64,000 nucleotides of DNA, taken from assembly GCA_033439765.1 (NCBI GenBank), contig JAULSN010000002.1, positions 3,472,001-3,536,000 on the forward strand, written 5' to 3'. The stretch is from Lasiosphaeria ovina. Its lineage: Eukaryota > Ascomycota > Sordariomycetes > Sordariales > Lasiosphaeriaceae. The translations under genes were made by a program, and so were the position numbers. Shown piece by piece: positions 1-12,600 of the stretch (its first letter is position 1; every line of letters starts with the position of its first letter). A model generated the notes under the pieces. That model saw nothing but the letters and a program-made list of their open reading frames with translations, ran no database searches and was not told where the DNA came from.

Positions 1-3
1 CGC

Positions 4-3000
4 ATGACGGATCAATCGGTAGTATGCGTGCTGCAGGCCCGGCACGACCAATTCGTCATTGAGCATATTCCGGAAGACCTGAGCAGGGCCGCCTTCTTCA
101 CGAGAAGGAACCGGTTCAATTCCTACACCAAAAGGAAGCCCCGGAGCGTGAGCGCCGAAATCTGGCACCTGCGTATGGGCCACCCGGGCCCCGGCGCCCT
201 GGAAAGACTCGTCAACACAGCTCAGGGGGTGCGCATCAAGGGCATCAAAACAGTCGAGTGTAGCGTATGCGCGCGGGCCAAAATAAAGCGACAGGTCAAA
301 CGAGAGCCAAAAGACAAGCCTCAACGGCCCGGGGACTGCTTTGCGATTGACTTTCATGACTGGGAGCCTGACGATAAGAAGTATGACTCCCTTATGCTGG
401 TGACCGACCGCTACACAGGCATAAGCTGGGATTTTTACACCACCGACCGGAAGCACGTGACCCTTATTGCTATTTTGGAAGCCTTCTTCAAGGAGTTGAG
501 GGTTCAGCACAAAGTCGTACCGAAGGTCATCGAGTCAGATAACGAGCTCAAGTCAGCAGAGTTCACGGACTTCTTCAGGAGGCATGGCCTAGTCTGGAAG
601 CCCTCGGCGCCCCGTACACAGGGACAGAACGGTGCCGCCGAGAGGGCGGGGGCGTTGGTCAAGCAGAAAGCCCTTGCACTCGCTTTGGGAGCCGCATTCC
701 CGAACAAATTGTGGCGGGAGATCTCTCGAACGGCTGTCTACCTGCTCAATAGGCAGCCTCGCGCTCAGAATGACTGGAAGACTCCTTATCAGGCCTGGTA
801 TTCCTTCTTCAACGGCTACACTCTTCCGTACTCAGGGCACTTGCGGGTCTTTGGCTGCAAGGCATACGCGATGACCGATAGGGCCCAAAACAAGGAAGAA
901 CGCCTCAAGCGTTTTGAGCCTAAGGCGTGGATCGGCTACCTCATCGGCTACACAGCGACCAATATCTACAGGGTATGGGTGCCTTCAAAGAATGCAGTCA
1001 TCGTCACCCGGGACGTCATCTTCGACGAGAATACTATATTTGACGGCAAGCTAGAAACCCTGGCGCAAGACGTCCGGGAAATGGACCCTACAGCCCTCGC
1101 GAACCATCTTGAGGCCCTCACGGTTAGGGAACCTGATATTGAGGAAGTGGTAGCCACCCCCGGGGACCAGGAAGATGTCAGGGACATTACCAATATACTA
1201 GAGGATGACGACGGCGTCATAGAGGATAAGATCGTAGCGTACAGGGAGGTCCCTGAGCCACACGGAAGCCACACGGCAGGAGGGAAGGGCAGCGGGTCGC
1301 TCCCTACACCACCACAGTCGCCGCCTGCAGCTATGCTAGCCGGGGCGATTACATTATACGGGCCGGGGGCCGACCTTGGGGAAACCCGGGCAGCCAAGCT
1401 CAGTATGACGGCAGAATGCGGGCCGGGGGCTGATCCGGGGAAAACCCGGGCAGCCAAGCTCAGTATTCAGGAGCATTGGAATGGGTCTTTCCATGCAGGC
1501 ACATTGTCTTCCAGGGTAGGGACCCTAGGAAGGAAGACCCTCACGAGGGCACAGGTCGAACGGTTGCTAAAGACCCCGTTGTCTATACACCGCCGGGACC
1601 TCCCGGACCCACCGGGTCACCACGGGGACTTGAAGGACCACCCTATGGGGAACCTCTTCGAGGACGCAGAGAGGGCACATCTACAGAGTCATATAGAGAT
1701 GCGTTCGTAGGTAGAGGTCCTACAACGAGGCCTGAAAGGCATCAAGGTCCTAGACTACAGGTGGGTATACGTCTACAAGTTCGATAAACACGGAAGGTTT
1801 GTCAAATGCAAGGCCCGACTGGTTGTCCGGGGAGATCAACAGCCGAAGAACCTCTCGGAAAGCAATTACGCTGCAACCCTAGCCGGCCGATCCTTCCGCA
1901 CGATTATGGCGATAGCTGCACGCTTCGACCTTAAGCTCCTGCAATATGACGCCGTCAATGCCTTCGTAAATGCCTCCCTGGACGAGGAGGTTTATATGCG
2001 CATGCCACCGGGGCACAAGAAGCCGGGCACCGTTTTGAGGCTCAATAAGGCTCTATATGGACTCAGGAGATCACCACTTCTTTGGCAGAGGGCACTCTCC
2101 GGGGCACTCAAGACCCTAGGCTACAGCCCCGTCCCTCACGAACCGTGTGCCTTCACCAACAACGGCGTGATCATTTTCTTCTATGTGGATGACATCGTCC
2201 TCGCCTTCAGGGAGCAACAGAGGAAGGAAGCTCTCGAAGTCATCGAGAAGCTCAAGGCCCGCTTCCAGCTTACGGGTGGGGATGATTTGCAGTGGTTCCT
2301 AGGCATTGAGATCCTCCGTGACAGGGCCAAGCGGCGCCTGTGGTTGTCACAGTCTTCATACATCACCAAAATAGGTGCCCTTACCGACACATCACCTACA
2401 CCGCCCACCAGCACGCCTATAGCGAGGGAGGAGCTATTGCCCTATAAAGCTCTCGCGAAGAAGGCCGACATCCTACGGTATATGCGGAAGGTCGGCTCCA
2501 TCATGTATACCGCCGTCATCACTCGCCCGGACGTGGCTTTCGCCGTCTCCCGGCTCTCTCGCTTTACGACCAACCCCGGCCCGGAGCACCATAAGGCGGC
2601 TGACCGGGTCCTCGGCTACCTACTTCGCACCAGTCATCTAGCCCTACAGTTCGGAGGCGACGATGACTTCAGGGTGGCCAGTGACGCTTCCTTCGGGGAC
2701 AACTCGGTAGACCGGAAGAGCTCACAAGCCTACGCCATGAAGCTTTTTGGGGGCATGATCGGCTGGAGGGCGAATAAACAGGCCACCGTGACGACTTCAA
2801 CCACCGAGGCGGAGTTGCTTGCTCTCTCGCAGGCCACAAAGGAAGCCCTGTATGTCAGCAGGCTGCTGAAGGAGCTGCACGTCAACCTTGAGGACCACCG
2901 CATCACCGTCGAATGTGACAACCGCATGACTATTCGGTTGTTGACAGAAGAGATCTCCCAGTTGAAGACGAACCTTCGGCATGTTGATATTCACAACCAC

Positions 3001-3216
3001 TGGCTGCGGCAGGAATACAGGCTTGGGCATATGAAGGCAGTGTACACGAAGAGCGCAGAAATGATCGCTGACGGCCTGACGAAGGCACTACAAAACAACG
3101 CCTTCACGGAGTTCGTGCATCAGATGAACCTGCAGGACGTGTCACGGCAGTTGGTGGCTAGAAGGCAAGAGGAAGGAACCCCGGTTGGGCATTTGGATTT
3201 GCCTGGGGAGTTGTGA
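4..3216 (+). pseudogene. copia Pol polyprotein (integrase-RT-RNase H), one in-frame stop
   Basis: One reading frame runs from the left edge to 3216, broken only by TAG at 1708-1710. Visible parts in order: the HHCC zinc finger of the GAG-pre-integrase domain (WHLRMGH ... CSVCARAK), the integrase core with Asp in FAIDFHD, Asp in IESDNE and Glu in NGAAERAG, a linker, then after the stop an RVT_2 reverse transcriptase with the catalytic FYVDDIV box near 2180, and RNase H (DASFGD near 2687). The stop falls in the linker just before the RT and is what one C-to-T change in a CAG codon would give. The rest looks functional, so the copy is young or only lightly mutated. Read-through would still yield a full enzyme. 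Confidence 0.92.
1360..1466 (+). repeat. 60-bp-period tandem duplication in copia linker
   Basis: Two copies of a roughly 47-bp GC-rich unit, at 1360-1406 and 1420-1466, lie 60 bp apart with a handful of differences. In protein each copy reads GPGAD.G.TRAAKLS. The duplication is in frame and lies in the poorly conserved linker between integrase and RT. Confidence 0.85.
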
Positions 3217-3319
3217 ATGCCCTCAGGGCACGGAAAGGAAGGAAGGATTTTGTGTGTTTACTTTTACATGCGGTTACTTTGGGCAGTTGAAGCCGGGAAT
3301 AGCTTCAACTGAGGGGGTG

Positions 3320-3539
3320 TGTTAGAAAGGCCATACTGGATTTGGCATGGTCTTGAGGGTCCGGGCAGGGGCCGGGCAGGGTGCGCACAGGGCACCTAAT
3401 TAGACCGCCTTTTCCACAGGCTCTACACTGGTCCCCGGCCTGCAGGGCGAAGAGCTTTTCTTCCTTCTACACAACGGAATACACACACTTGGAATACCCT
3501 CTTTTTGACTGCTTTTGCATGCTTTGGCTTCTGAAAACA
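3320..3539 (+). repeat. 3' LTR of the copia element
   Basis: A 220-bp segment begins TGTTAGA directly after the polypurine tract and ends GAAAACA. It has the expected TG..CA boundaries, extended to TGTT..AACA. The end was placed where the downstream host coding frame begins. No second LTR is in the window to align it with, so the right boundary is inferred. Confidence 0.75.
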
Positions 3540-3943
3540 AGTTCAACTTGGCGCCGCGCGTCGACCGGCGCCTGTGGTGCGGATGCAAGCTCGGCATTGA
3601 CCATTCGGACTGCGATGCAGCCGTCGACGGCCTCAAGGGGTAGATCCGCCAGCACAACGGCCAGATCCTAGTGCCCATCGGCCAGGCCTACTACTCCATC
3701 CACGAGTCCGTCGTCTCGTTCGTCTGCACGCCCCGCTCCAACTCGGGCATCACGCCCGTCGACGAGCCCACCGTCACCTTCGTCTACTCGTTCAGCACCG
3801 ACAATTGCGGCTGGTACGTCCCGGGCACCTACAAGCACGGCGACCTGAACGTCGCGCCCGAGGATATCGGCTACATGAACTACAGCCCCGGACTTGACTT
3901 TTGCGGCAGAGCCGAGGCCTCGTCCGCCGACCACTGCTCGTGA
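3540..3943 (+). pseudogene. 3' end of a Cys-rich host gene cut by the retrotransposon
   Basis: Immediately after the LTR a coding frame reads from KFNLAP to a stop at 3941-3943, about 133 residues. It has seven cysteines (WCGCK, SDC, FVC, DNC, DFC, DHC), many Tyr/Gly/Pro and no membrane segment, as in a small secreted fungal protein. It carries an in-frame TAG at 3641-3643 (LKG stop IRQ), which one CAG-to-TAG change would explain. The 5' part of the gene must lie left of the element, outside the window. Family not recognised. Confidence 0.6.
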
Positions 3944-5482
3944 AAAAAAGCCACGGGTATGACTTGTCTGAAAGGAGACTGGATGGGGTTGAATGGAGAG
4001 GATGGGTGATTGTGATTCTGATTCTTGACTGTCTTTTATGACAATTCAAATAGCACAATTCGTACCTGCAACTAAAATATAACTAGTCTGTTGCAAGAGA
4101 ACTGTTCCCTTGACTTTTTCAGTGAAAAGGATACAAGATCCACGGTGAAACTTAATCATGTCCCTCCCACGAAGATGCAAGCAATTTTCTCCACTCGGAA
4201 TAATACCGCTGTATTGTCACGCATTAGGCAGCGGCAAAAAATGGGATAACCAGGAATCGAACCTGGGTCCTCTCGGATGTTGCTTTTCGGGGAGCCACAA
4301 CGAGAAATTCTGACCACTATACTATTATCCCTTCTCCTGGTGGATCGGTGCTCGATCCACATTAACGCCTCGAGGCGGTTGTTGAGAGTGTGGACCCAGT
4401 CACGGTATATCAGCTCCTCTCTCCCGCCGAGTGGAGCACAAATGCAAGAGTAAAGACCTTGCCGGAGTAAATAGTCCCTGGATGCGGGCTATGTCGTATT
4501 TATGCCGTGTTTATACTGCACTGCAACCGGCTTCATTGCACCATCGGCATCGAAGCCGGATATAATTATGCACAGACAAGTTGCTGAGAGGGTGTCGCGC
4601 GTGTGGCATGATGTATTGATACAGACTGCGAACCGAGCACACGTGAGCGCGTTTATTCCTTCAATGCACGGAGTCTAAGAGGAAACCACCGATTCTTAGG
4701 TATTATGTGGGACTTGCATGATCAAAAACTGAACTCCGTTCCTCCCCGGAGCCATCGCCAATATCATGTGCCGCGCCTCTTTCGAGCGCATCAACGGATC
4801 CAGACGGCTCTGCTCGATTGGGTGCAGCTTTCTTGTACGACACCACCACGCAGCCCAGACCACCCATAATTACCAAGACCCCTGGATCACAAATATGTAA
4901 ATCCAATCATGAAGCCATTTATTGGCTGGATTAATCCGACAGCCTGGGGCGGGTACCCGATCCAGAGTCCCCGACTAATTACCAGCGTGGCACTGCATCG
5001 AGTTAGACATTGCCAGGCTCAAGGCAGCCACTCTTTTAGGTATTGAGCCTCCAGTATGAATGCAGATATCAGAATTGGGGGCGACCGCGTGCCACCAAAC
5101 AATCCAGATTCGTCGTCTAAATAGGTATGTGATAGGATTCAAAGGCAGAGCTCAAGTGACCCCTCGCCCAGAATGCCTTGCATGAAACCCGTTTCCCGCC
5201 GCTGCATGGGGGCAGAAAGGAAGAGACGACAGCCCGTTGGACCAAAAGGGGTATTACTTTGACAGGCACGGACTTTAAACGTGATTGGTCTATCATCCGG
5301 GAGACTTTCGGGAATGGCCCCCAACGACCCGACAGCTACCAGATAGCCGGGAACCAAGTCGTGTCGAAACAACCATCTGACACGCTGTGGGGGTATTGAA
5401 GAAGTGAGACTGTGAGGCGCATTCCTGGGAAGAAAAGAATGAGAGAAAATCACTCGGCATTAATTCTGCCCAGTTGCTAGGT
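3944..5482. other. intergenic, one tRNA only
   Basis: Apart from the tRNA-His gene at 4242-4331 I see no coding signal supported by motifs or splice structure. A frame at 5178-5399 ending in a stop is short and unassigned. Confidence 0.5.
4242..4331 (-). tRNA. tRNA-His (GTG) with an 18-nt intron
   Basis: Read on the minus strand, the acceptor stem GGGATAA (from 4331) pairs with TTATCCC and the discriminator is A. The D arm is TAGTATAGTGGTCA and the T arm is CCAGGTTCGATTCCTGG. The anticodon stem TCTCG/CGAGA closes a loop TTGTGG..C with anticodon GTG. An 18-nt intron (CTCCCCGAAAAGCAACAT) sits one base 3' of the anticodon, the canonical nuclear position. The mature length is 72 nt. Confidence 0.93.
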
Positions 5483-7453
5483 ACCTGCCAGGTGCGGACT
5501 ATGACAACAGCGGCAGCAGCCGGGACACGGACGACATCATCGAGCGGTTTGTATCCATTATTCCAGCTGCATGTTCTTTGATATGATACTCCGAACTGAC
5601 GGTTCTTGTTGGGCATTAGAGCCGTGGCCCGGATCCTCCACGGCGTCAAGGTCGACTGCACCGGTAATGTCAGCTACCCGTGAGTGTTTTACACATTTCC
5701 TTTCTTCAGCGATTTCGGGATTGATTGCCCGGCTGACCTTGTGGATGTCGATGATTTGATCAGGCTCGACTCGCCGCGATACCGCAACCGTCGTGTTGTC
5801 AGGGAGGACGGTCCCACGGAGATTTGTCTTGAGTAAGATTTGCGGTGCCTCTGGGAATATGCCGGACCCAAAACCGGGAACTTCATGATATTCCGCCAAA
5901 GAGCCGAATGCTGTGGTCAAGGGTGAGGGGCAGAAATGGGGGCGGCACGACGCGGGGTGCCGGCTGCCGACGGATAGCTCTGCTCTCTTTGGGCGCAGGT
6001 TGGACAGTTTTGTGAGGTAGGTACCACTTGCTAATCCGAAGCGACTTAGATACCTGAGTCCTAAGATTACAGGAATGCTCTGGACGGCTTAATGATTCCA
6101 CCAAATTCTTTGACTGAGAGGCAGCACTGCAACTTGGGTACCAATGCAGGCGGAGTAGAGCATGCACTGGTTCAGAGAGCGTGAACGCGCAGCTGTGTTC
6201 TAAAGCCCATTTGCGGAATGACCACGCGTCTTTCGAGGGCGGAACGACCAACAGGGGCGGCTGCAGCAACCCAGATTCCGTTCGATTTCAGGGAGGAGAT
6301 TGATACCGAGCTGGAATGCCGCCTCATCCCAGTCGACAAGCCTGGCCTCCTGCTTCCCAATCGTTTCAGACTGACGGGCAGCGACTCATACAAGAGCTTG
6401 AGGCCCGGCGATCCCGAACTGAAGCTGCAGGCAGGCAGGGTTGCAGTCTTGGCCGGGGCCAGCGGTTGCCATTACATGAACATGATACAAGACGAGACGA
6501 GCTTCTGCCTCCCCTCGGGCAAATGGGAGAGGGTGTGGGCCCTTGCGCCTGAGGATGACGGGGGTCGAGTCAAGGTGCGAGAAGGCGACTCAGGCTCGTG
6601 GGTAGTGCATCCGGACCGGGGATCCGGCTTTGGCATCGCCATTACCTCTACCTCCCACACAGTATACCTGATGCCCCTGAAGAGCATCTCCGAGCGCGCA
6701 AGCTACCAGGGTCGCCAGGGATAGTGTAGCCTCCCGGCATCGCAAGACATCAAGACTACTAGGGAAGCTACTCAAAAGAAACTCCACGACAAAGCTATTA
6801 AGCGGGAAGCTGCGCGGAAAGCTATATCAACCAACAAGTCCCTTATAACGGACGGACAAGACCCTGACTTGCAGCCCGGCGATGGGTCTAGGGTAAAAAT
6901 CAAGTTGAGGAGGGAAATTCAGACGACGACCACAGTTACGGAAGAAATGACGATAGAAGGCCCTCTATCTGATATTCTTCAACACCCGAACCGCCCCTGG
7001 AACCAAGCACGCGAGCATAAATCGAGGTCAGGGGCGTCAGGAGCGTCCGGATCAAGTAAACACCCTGCACCCACATCAGGTATCAGTTCCAATTCATTTT
7101 CCTTCTCTTTTGGTACCCGAGATATTCTTACCTCAGGTATGCATCCTGAACTGAAACCGCTGATACTAATATCTCACAGGGCACGTGCTCTCCTACGCCC
7201 AACAGGATCTTGCCGCCATCGAGGAAGCCCATTCCCAAGGTAGTTAACGAATTACATGTGTACCCCGCAAGCGAGAAAACTGGTGATTATACTGACCGCG
7301 CCGCCCGTCGCAGATCCTGTCTCATGGCGCTCCAACAGCGGCGCTACCTGGGGACCCGCGATGGGAGACCAAGACCTTGCCCCACCACCAAGTTTAGAAG
7401 ACAGGAGAAATAATAGGTTGTCCCGCTCCAAGGCAACCCGACACTGGTCGTGA
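5483..7453 (+). pseudogene. decaying multi-exon gene with a GDSGSW protease-like motif
   Basis: Exon-like blocks share one theme. An early block (5483-5546, 5620-5679, 5710-5832) reads RAVARILHGVKVDC..NVSYPDFGIDC, but one of its implied introns is only 30 nt. A later block runs after a normal 56-nt intron (6017-6072) from 6073 to 7136, then 7180-7239 and 7314-7453, with good GT..AG introns (7137-7179, 7240-7313) and phases that join. Its core holds REGDSGSWVV, the trypsin-like GDSG signature seen in many fungal hypothetical proteins. TGA at 6182-6184 and TAG at 6722-6724 interrupt the frame, which otherwise stays open to TGA at 7451-7453. I treat it as a pseudogene; function is not assigned, and the link between the two blocks is inference. 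Confidence 0.6.
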
Positions 7454-7756
7454 TTTTGGAAACGTATCGAGGCACATAATTACCCAACACAGTTAATTAG
7501 TTAATGAATAAGAATCTCAAATTGCTTCTAGATCTCCCAGCCTTAAATTCTCACCGAGCTCATCATCACGACGAGGACAGAATCTTCAATCCCAGCAAAG
7601 TCAGCGGACGAAAAGCGCGATAAGCGCCTAGCCTCAGACTCCAGGGCGCCAACTAGGCTAAACTTAAATGGATGAATGCTATTACGTCGACGCGACGACG
7701 GCTTGAATCATGCAAAAAAAAAAAAAAGAGAATAAATACAAACATGCACCAATTAA
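7454..7756. other. short intergenic gap
   Basis: Convergent 3' regions of the GDSGSW gene and the amidase. It contains an A-rich run near 7713-7726. Nothing else seen. Confidence 0.6.
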
Positions 7757-9683
7757 TTACGTCTCTAACAGCAACGGCGACGGCCGGACACCCTCCGGAA
7801 ACGTCGCCTCCCACGCGGCCATGACACGCAAGATAGCTGCCTCGCAGCCGGCGGGCGCGAGGGCGAACAGCGAGAAGGCGCGGCCGTTGAACCGGGCGAA
7901 GCCGAGCGGCAGGTTGCCGATGGGGAAGCCGCCGGCGGCGCCGACGGCGGCTAGCATGGAGTCGCCGGGCGTGAGGATCACGTCGACGTCGTGCGCGGCC
8001 AGGACATTGTGCACGCTGGCGCGCGCGAACTCGCGCAGCGCTGCAAAGTTGCGCTCGTATTGCTCCTGCGTGATGGTCGTGTCGCGGACGGCTTCGAGGC
8101 CTTTTTGGTTGTCGTTTTCTAGTTTCAGAGCACGTTGCATTAGTCGATGTGATAGAGGTGATGAGGGTTCAGTATTGGGGGTGGAGAGACCAACGCGCGT
8201 TGAACTCAATGTCGGCGTGGTCAAGGTTGAACTGGATGACCTCTTCGAGGGTCTGCGGCGCGCCCTCGAACAGCGACAGGTACCGGGAGAAGTTGACTTT
8301 CATGGCGTAGGCTGCATACCCACAAAGAGGATAATAAGAAAAAGATTAGCCAACTAAGGCTTTCTCGGAGCAGAAAGAGGAGAAGTCATTACGCCAAAGA
8401 TCGTCTATATCGCCAAACTGCGGATCTGGCAGGGCTAGCGCAATCTCTTCCCAGGTCGGCAGAGGCAGCCCCTTGACGACCCTCCCACCCAGCGCCTGAA
8501 TCTTTTCCCGCGCCGCCTCGGTGGCGACGTCCGTCTGCTGGAAAAAGTCGTCGACGTGCTCGGTCACAAACGAAGGCAGCCTCCACAGGGCCGGGTCGAC
8601 GAAGCCGACCTTGAGCCCGTCCCAGGTGCTGGGGAGCGGGTGGTAGTGGCCGGGATCGTGGAGCTGCATGATGGCCGAGAGCGTGGCCACGTCCGAGACT
8701 GTCTTGGCAAAGGGGCCCTGGCTGTCGCACCCCGGCGCGCCGGGCTGGGTGCCCGTGTGATCCACACTGTCGGGCGTGAGCTTGATGGCGTACACGCCGG
8801 CCCGGGACGCCGGCGCGATGATGGAGCCGTCGAGCTCAGTCCCTATAGATAGCGGCGCAAAGCCCGCAGCCACGGCAACAGCGCTGCCCGACGACGAGCC
8901 GCCGGGCCCCTGTCCATTGTGTCAGTGCAAGTCCATGTACGGGGGGCCGTGGGGGTGGTATTGTCGTTGGGTCCGGGGCGCACCAACCGAGGTCGTGTAG
9001 AACGTTGCATCAGGAGTCACGCCGCCTTTGACATATGGCGACTGAGTCTGGCCTCCGACGGCCGACCACCCGCACTGAAGCCCCATTCCCTTGGCGTATC
9101 CCCACTCCTGTGTCATGTTTTAACAATGGCGTCTCTCTGAGGCTTAGGCTTGTGTGTTTACTGACACTCAGGTTTGCCTTGGCAAGGAGGATGAGACCCG
9201 CATCGGCCAGCGTGTTGATGATGTTGGCGTCGGCTTTGGCCTTGGCTGTCATGAGGGCAAACGAGCCACATGTGGTGGGCATATCGACGGTGGTGAAAGA
9301 GTCCTTGCCGCGATTTTAGCTGGTGTCGCTAGCGAGGAAAGACACAGAGAGGAAGCACACCTTGATGATATAGGGCACTCCATGAAGAGGGCTCCTGACC
9401 TTGCCCTGCTGTCGCTCTCGGTCAAGTTGCCGTGCGCGGGCGAGGAGCTTGCTGCGGTCGGCTACCGTGATTACGGCATTGAGCTGGAGGCCAGCCTTGT
9501 TGTGTTTTGCGATCTGGGCGAGGTATAGTTCCACAGTCTCTTCACTGGTAATCTCGTTCTCGGTCAGCAGCCGCTGGAGTTCGACGGCTGTGAGAGTCAA
9601 GACGTCAACTGTGCGGGGTCAGTAATCTCCAGCAACACAACTTGAAACACAACACACAGCAAACCTTTTCTTGTAGGCGCCAT
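7757..9683 (-). CDS. amidase signature family hydrolase
   Basis: Seven exons on the minus strand: 9683-9665, 9608-9361, 9303-9166, 9107-8988, 8909-8393, 8311-8195 and 8118-7757. They total 1521 nt and encode 506 residues. The start ATG at 9683 encodes MAPTRK before the first intron; without that exon no ATG fits. The catalytic Lys lies in PYIIKDSF across an exon junction. The Gly/Ser-rich signature GPGGSSSGS, followed by ELDGSI..PASRAGVYAIK, holds the cis-Ser and the Ser nucleophile. The C-terminal AAGGFPIGNLPLGF is typical of fungal amidases, which hydrolyse carboxamides to acid plus ammonia; the substrate cannot be read from sequence. No signal peptide, so probably cytosolic. All junctions keep phase and no defect is seen. 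Confidence 0.9.
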
Positions 9684-12600
9684 CGCTTCGGAGTAGAAAA
9701 GGGTAGGTCTAATGATAAAAACGAGTGGTTAAGGGGAGTTGAGCAGCTGCAACAAATCCTCCCCACAACCTTTTATGGCCTCGGAGGCAAAGAGGAAGCA
9801 AAAAGACGCCATGCTGGACTCGATCGTGAATGGCATGTCTGCCTTTCCGGATCCCGAAGGTTTGCGTATCGACCTCCCTAGGTGGGCAAGGCGGGGATTG
9901 GGGATCGGGAATTTTGGGGACCGGGAATTGGGGACTTTGGGTAGAGGCTCCCCTTTCGGGTCCTGTTAGCGATGTTTCTGTACCGCCTGGGCTCTCCTAG
10001 CGCTCGTCAGTCGTGGAACAAGCGCGCTCCGTAAGCTCTGAAGGCGGCCCGGCTCCGCATTCCCCTGCCCAGCCATTGCCACGAGAGCTCCCGCCCGCGC
10101 GTGATTGGGTACCAAACTTTGCCAAACTTTGGTTGCAGAAAGGTCCAGGCAGTTTTTGTCGCAGGGTGGGGTCTCTGTGCAAGGGACTCTAGACTTAGTA
10201 GAGACTCAATCTTAACATCCCCAGATACCGACTGCCCGGCATGGGCCTTTATAATGGCCTTGGGACTTCAACAAATTCCCTACATGCATCGCGACTATCT
10301 AACCCCCTTAGCTCTCTGCAAGACAACCACCAGAACATGAAGTCGCGCATCTCAGATATGCTGAGAAGAATTACACATTCGTTATACCTCTTCCTCCTCA
10401 CGTCTTGGGACCAAATCTCGTTGTCATGGAAATACTAAGAGGCTAGGTAATTCCCCCCCAAACATTCATCACCTTTCCCTCTTCTCTCGGGCTTCTTTAG
10501 GTTTCTGATGTCTAGCTGGGTCGATTTCCGCGGTCGGATAGGCACGGGCGACATGTCTCAATCCTGGTGCATGCAAAAAGTACCATGTCCGGCGCCCGGG
10601 TCAAAGCCAAGAAGTGTGTTGAGCTATCACGGCTATCACGTCATCACGTTGACGAATGCATGGCATTATTTAGCCATTGAGGGGAAGAGACAGACAGTAA
10701 GTTCTCGCCAAGAAACACAAAACGGGCTCAACTACACTCAACCGACCGCAATACGCCAACCAGAAAACGCCTTGCAGCAGGTGTGGTTGAACAAGGAGTG
10801 TGGATGCCCAACAGCATCCGCATACGCGTATTTTGGCCCTTGCTCTTGCTCACACGCGCTTATCTACTTTCACTTGGCGGCAACCGAATGCCAAAGACTG
10901 GGGCAGAGGCGAAAGTCCCATGTCGGTAGTTGTCGACTTCATGGTTGACACAATCAATTACTAAAAGAGACCAAAAGGGAGCCAACAACAAAATTCTCTG
11001 TCAGCTAGGTAATCCAGGATCATCAATAGCTAAGACATCCCAACTATCTAAGGCTCCCAATAGCACAAATACTCCCTACACAGGAGCAACACCTCGCATG
11101 CTAGTCTCCAACACCAATCGCGTTACACTTCAAAAAAAGATCTCTGCATTCCAATCTGAGGCCAAGAGGGACAATTAACACCAATCCAACAGATGGCCAG
11201 TCACCATTCTGGGCATGAAACTCGAGACTAACCCGAGCTGGAATCAACAAGCTGACTCTCCCAACCAAGTGCGGTCCTAGCCACTGCGAGTCCGCGGCAG
11301 CACACCACCTCAGTGTCTTTTCTAGTGGCCGAGCTCGTCTAGCTCGGACTTGGTGCCGCAGAGAACTTGTGTAAACCAGGCTATGTGTGTTTGCGGAGGG
11401 GGGGCTGGGGGGTGAGGCTCCCAGCATTGATTCGCTTACATTTGAATGCGTTTCAATTGTCTACACCCGCTACTCACAACAGCACACTTTTCTCAGTATC
11501 CAAACCATTCTCCTCATCGTGCCTATTTCATTGCACGGGCTTGTTACCTGAGTGGGAACTAACCATCTGGATATGGGCTGATTCCAGAGAATAAATTGGA
11601 AAGGAGGAAAGATAGGGATACCTGATAACAAGAAAGAAAGTAGGGTCAGGAACGGCCCAACGTGGCTCTAACGCAAACCTAACTAGATTGATCTCAGTGA
11701 AATGAGCATCCAATCAGAGGCAGATGCATCATGCATTGGTCCAAAGAAGACAGCAGTAGGGGGTCAAGAACAAGACACAGGCCAGGCAATTTCTATTACA
11801 GCCGCCTCCGAGCGTTCCCGGGTCTAATGCAAAGCACCCGTCGTCCTCTCCGCTTCACGGTTGTGTTGTATAACGGTCCGGGAAGGATTTAACTCCTAAT
11901 TCCCTAATCCAAAGGGAACACAGGTTGGCCGTACACCTCCATAAAACCTGCCTGAAGAGCATCCTTTTTTCTCTTCAGACACGGAGACTGGGGTCAGAGA
12001 TTGAATGCCGTCGATGCATTTACGATCCAGCCATAGAACACAAGATGTAAATATTTGGTCTTTGTCACATATGAGATGCTGCACTGGCGGAGAAAAGACT
12101 CCACTCGGGCAGTATCATGAAGTCTCAGTCGGCTCCCATTTCTCTTACTCAACACCCGCACTGCAACGTTGAGCGTCTATCTGCCGAATGTGTGACTCAA
12201 CCCCCAGAGGCAGGCAAGAGGAGCCTTGTAACATTGCCTCAACAATCCTGGCGCCATGCTAAGACGGATCGCGGCTTGGTCAAACAAAACCACAATGGTC
12301 GGCAACCCTGCCATTTGGTTATTTGCACAATGCATCAACAAATACCCGAAATGTAGAACCAGGCCACAATCACGAAAAGGCAAGAAGCTACTGGTTCCTC
12401 ACTGCATCAACGCAAAGCGCAAGGGCTTGGCGGAAATGACATCCCAGACGAGTTCAGGGCCAGGTGGCAGAGAACGTCGGGTCTCCAACGGTTCTGTTCG
12501 TCAGGACTGGTTGGCGGGTTCCATGTCGAAGCCATCATTTGCTTGGTGTATATCAAGAGTGCGACCAACACGGATCAAGGGAATTCGAACCGTCTCACTC

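Larger units (their letters stand above)
1..3539 (+). mobile_element. Ty1/copia LTR retrotransposon, right part
   Basis: This is the 3' portion of a copia-type element; its left LTR and gag lie outside the window. Domain order is GAG-pre-integrase zinc finger, integrase, reverse transcriptase, RNase H, which is the copia order (integrase before RT). A polypurine tract (GAGGGGG at 3311-3317) directly precedes the 3' LTR at 3320-3539. The element sits inside the coding region of another gene, whose 3' end resumes at 3540. Because the 5' end is missing, the target duplication cannot be checked; the right-hand flank would start AGTTC. Confidence 0.93.

Noticed and set aside
7710..8357. 215-codon plus-strand frame
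   Set aside because: Antisense to exons 6-7 of the amidase and covers its introns; no domain.
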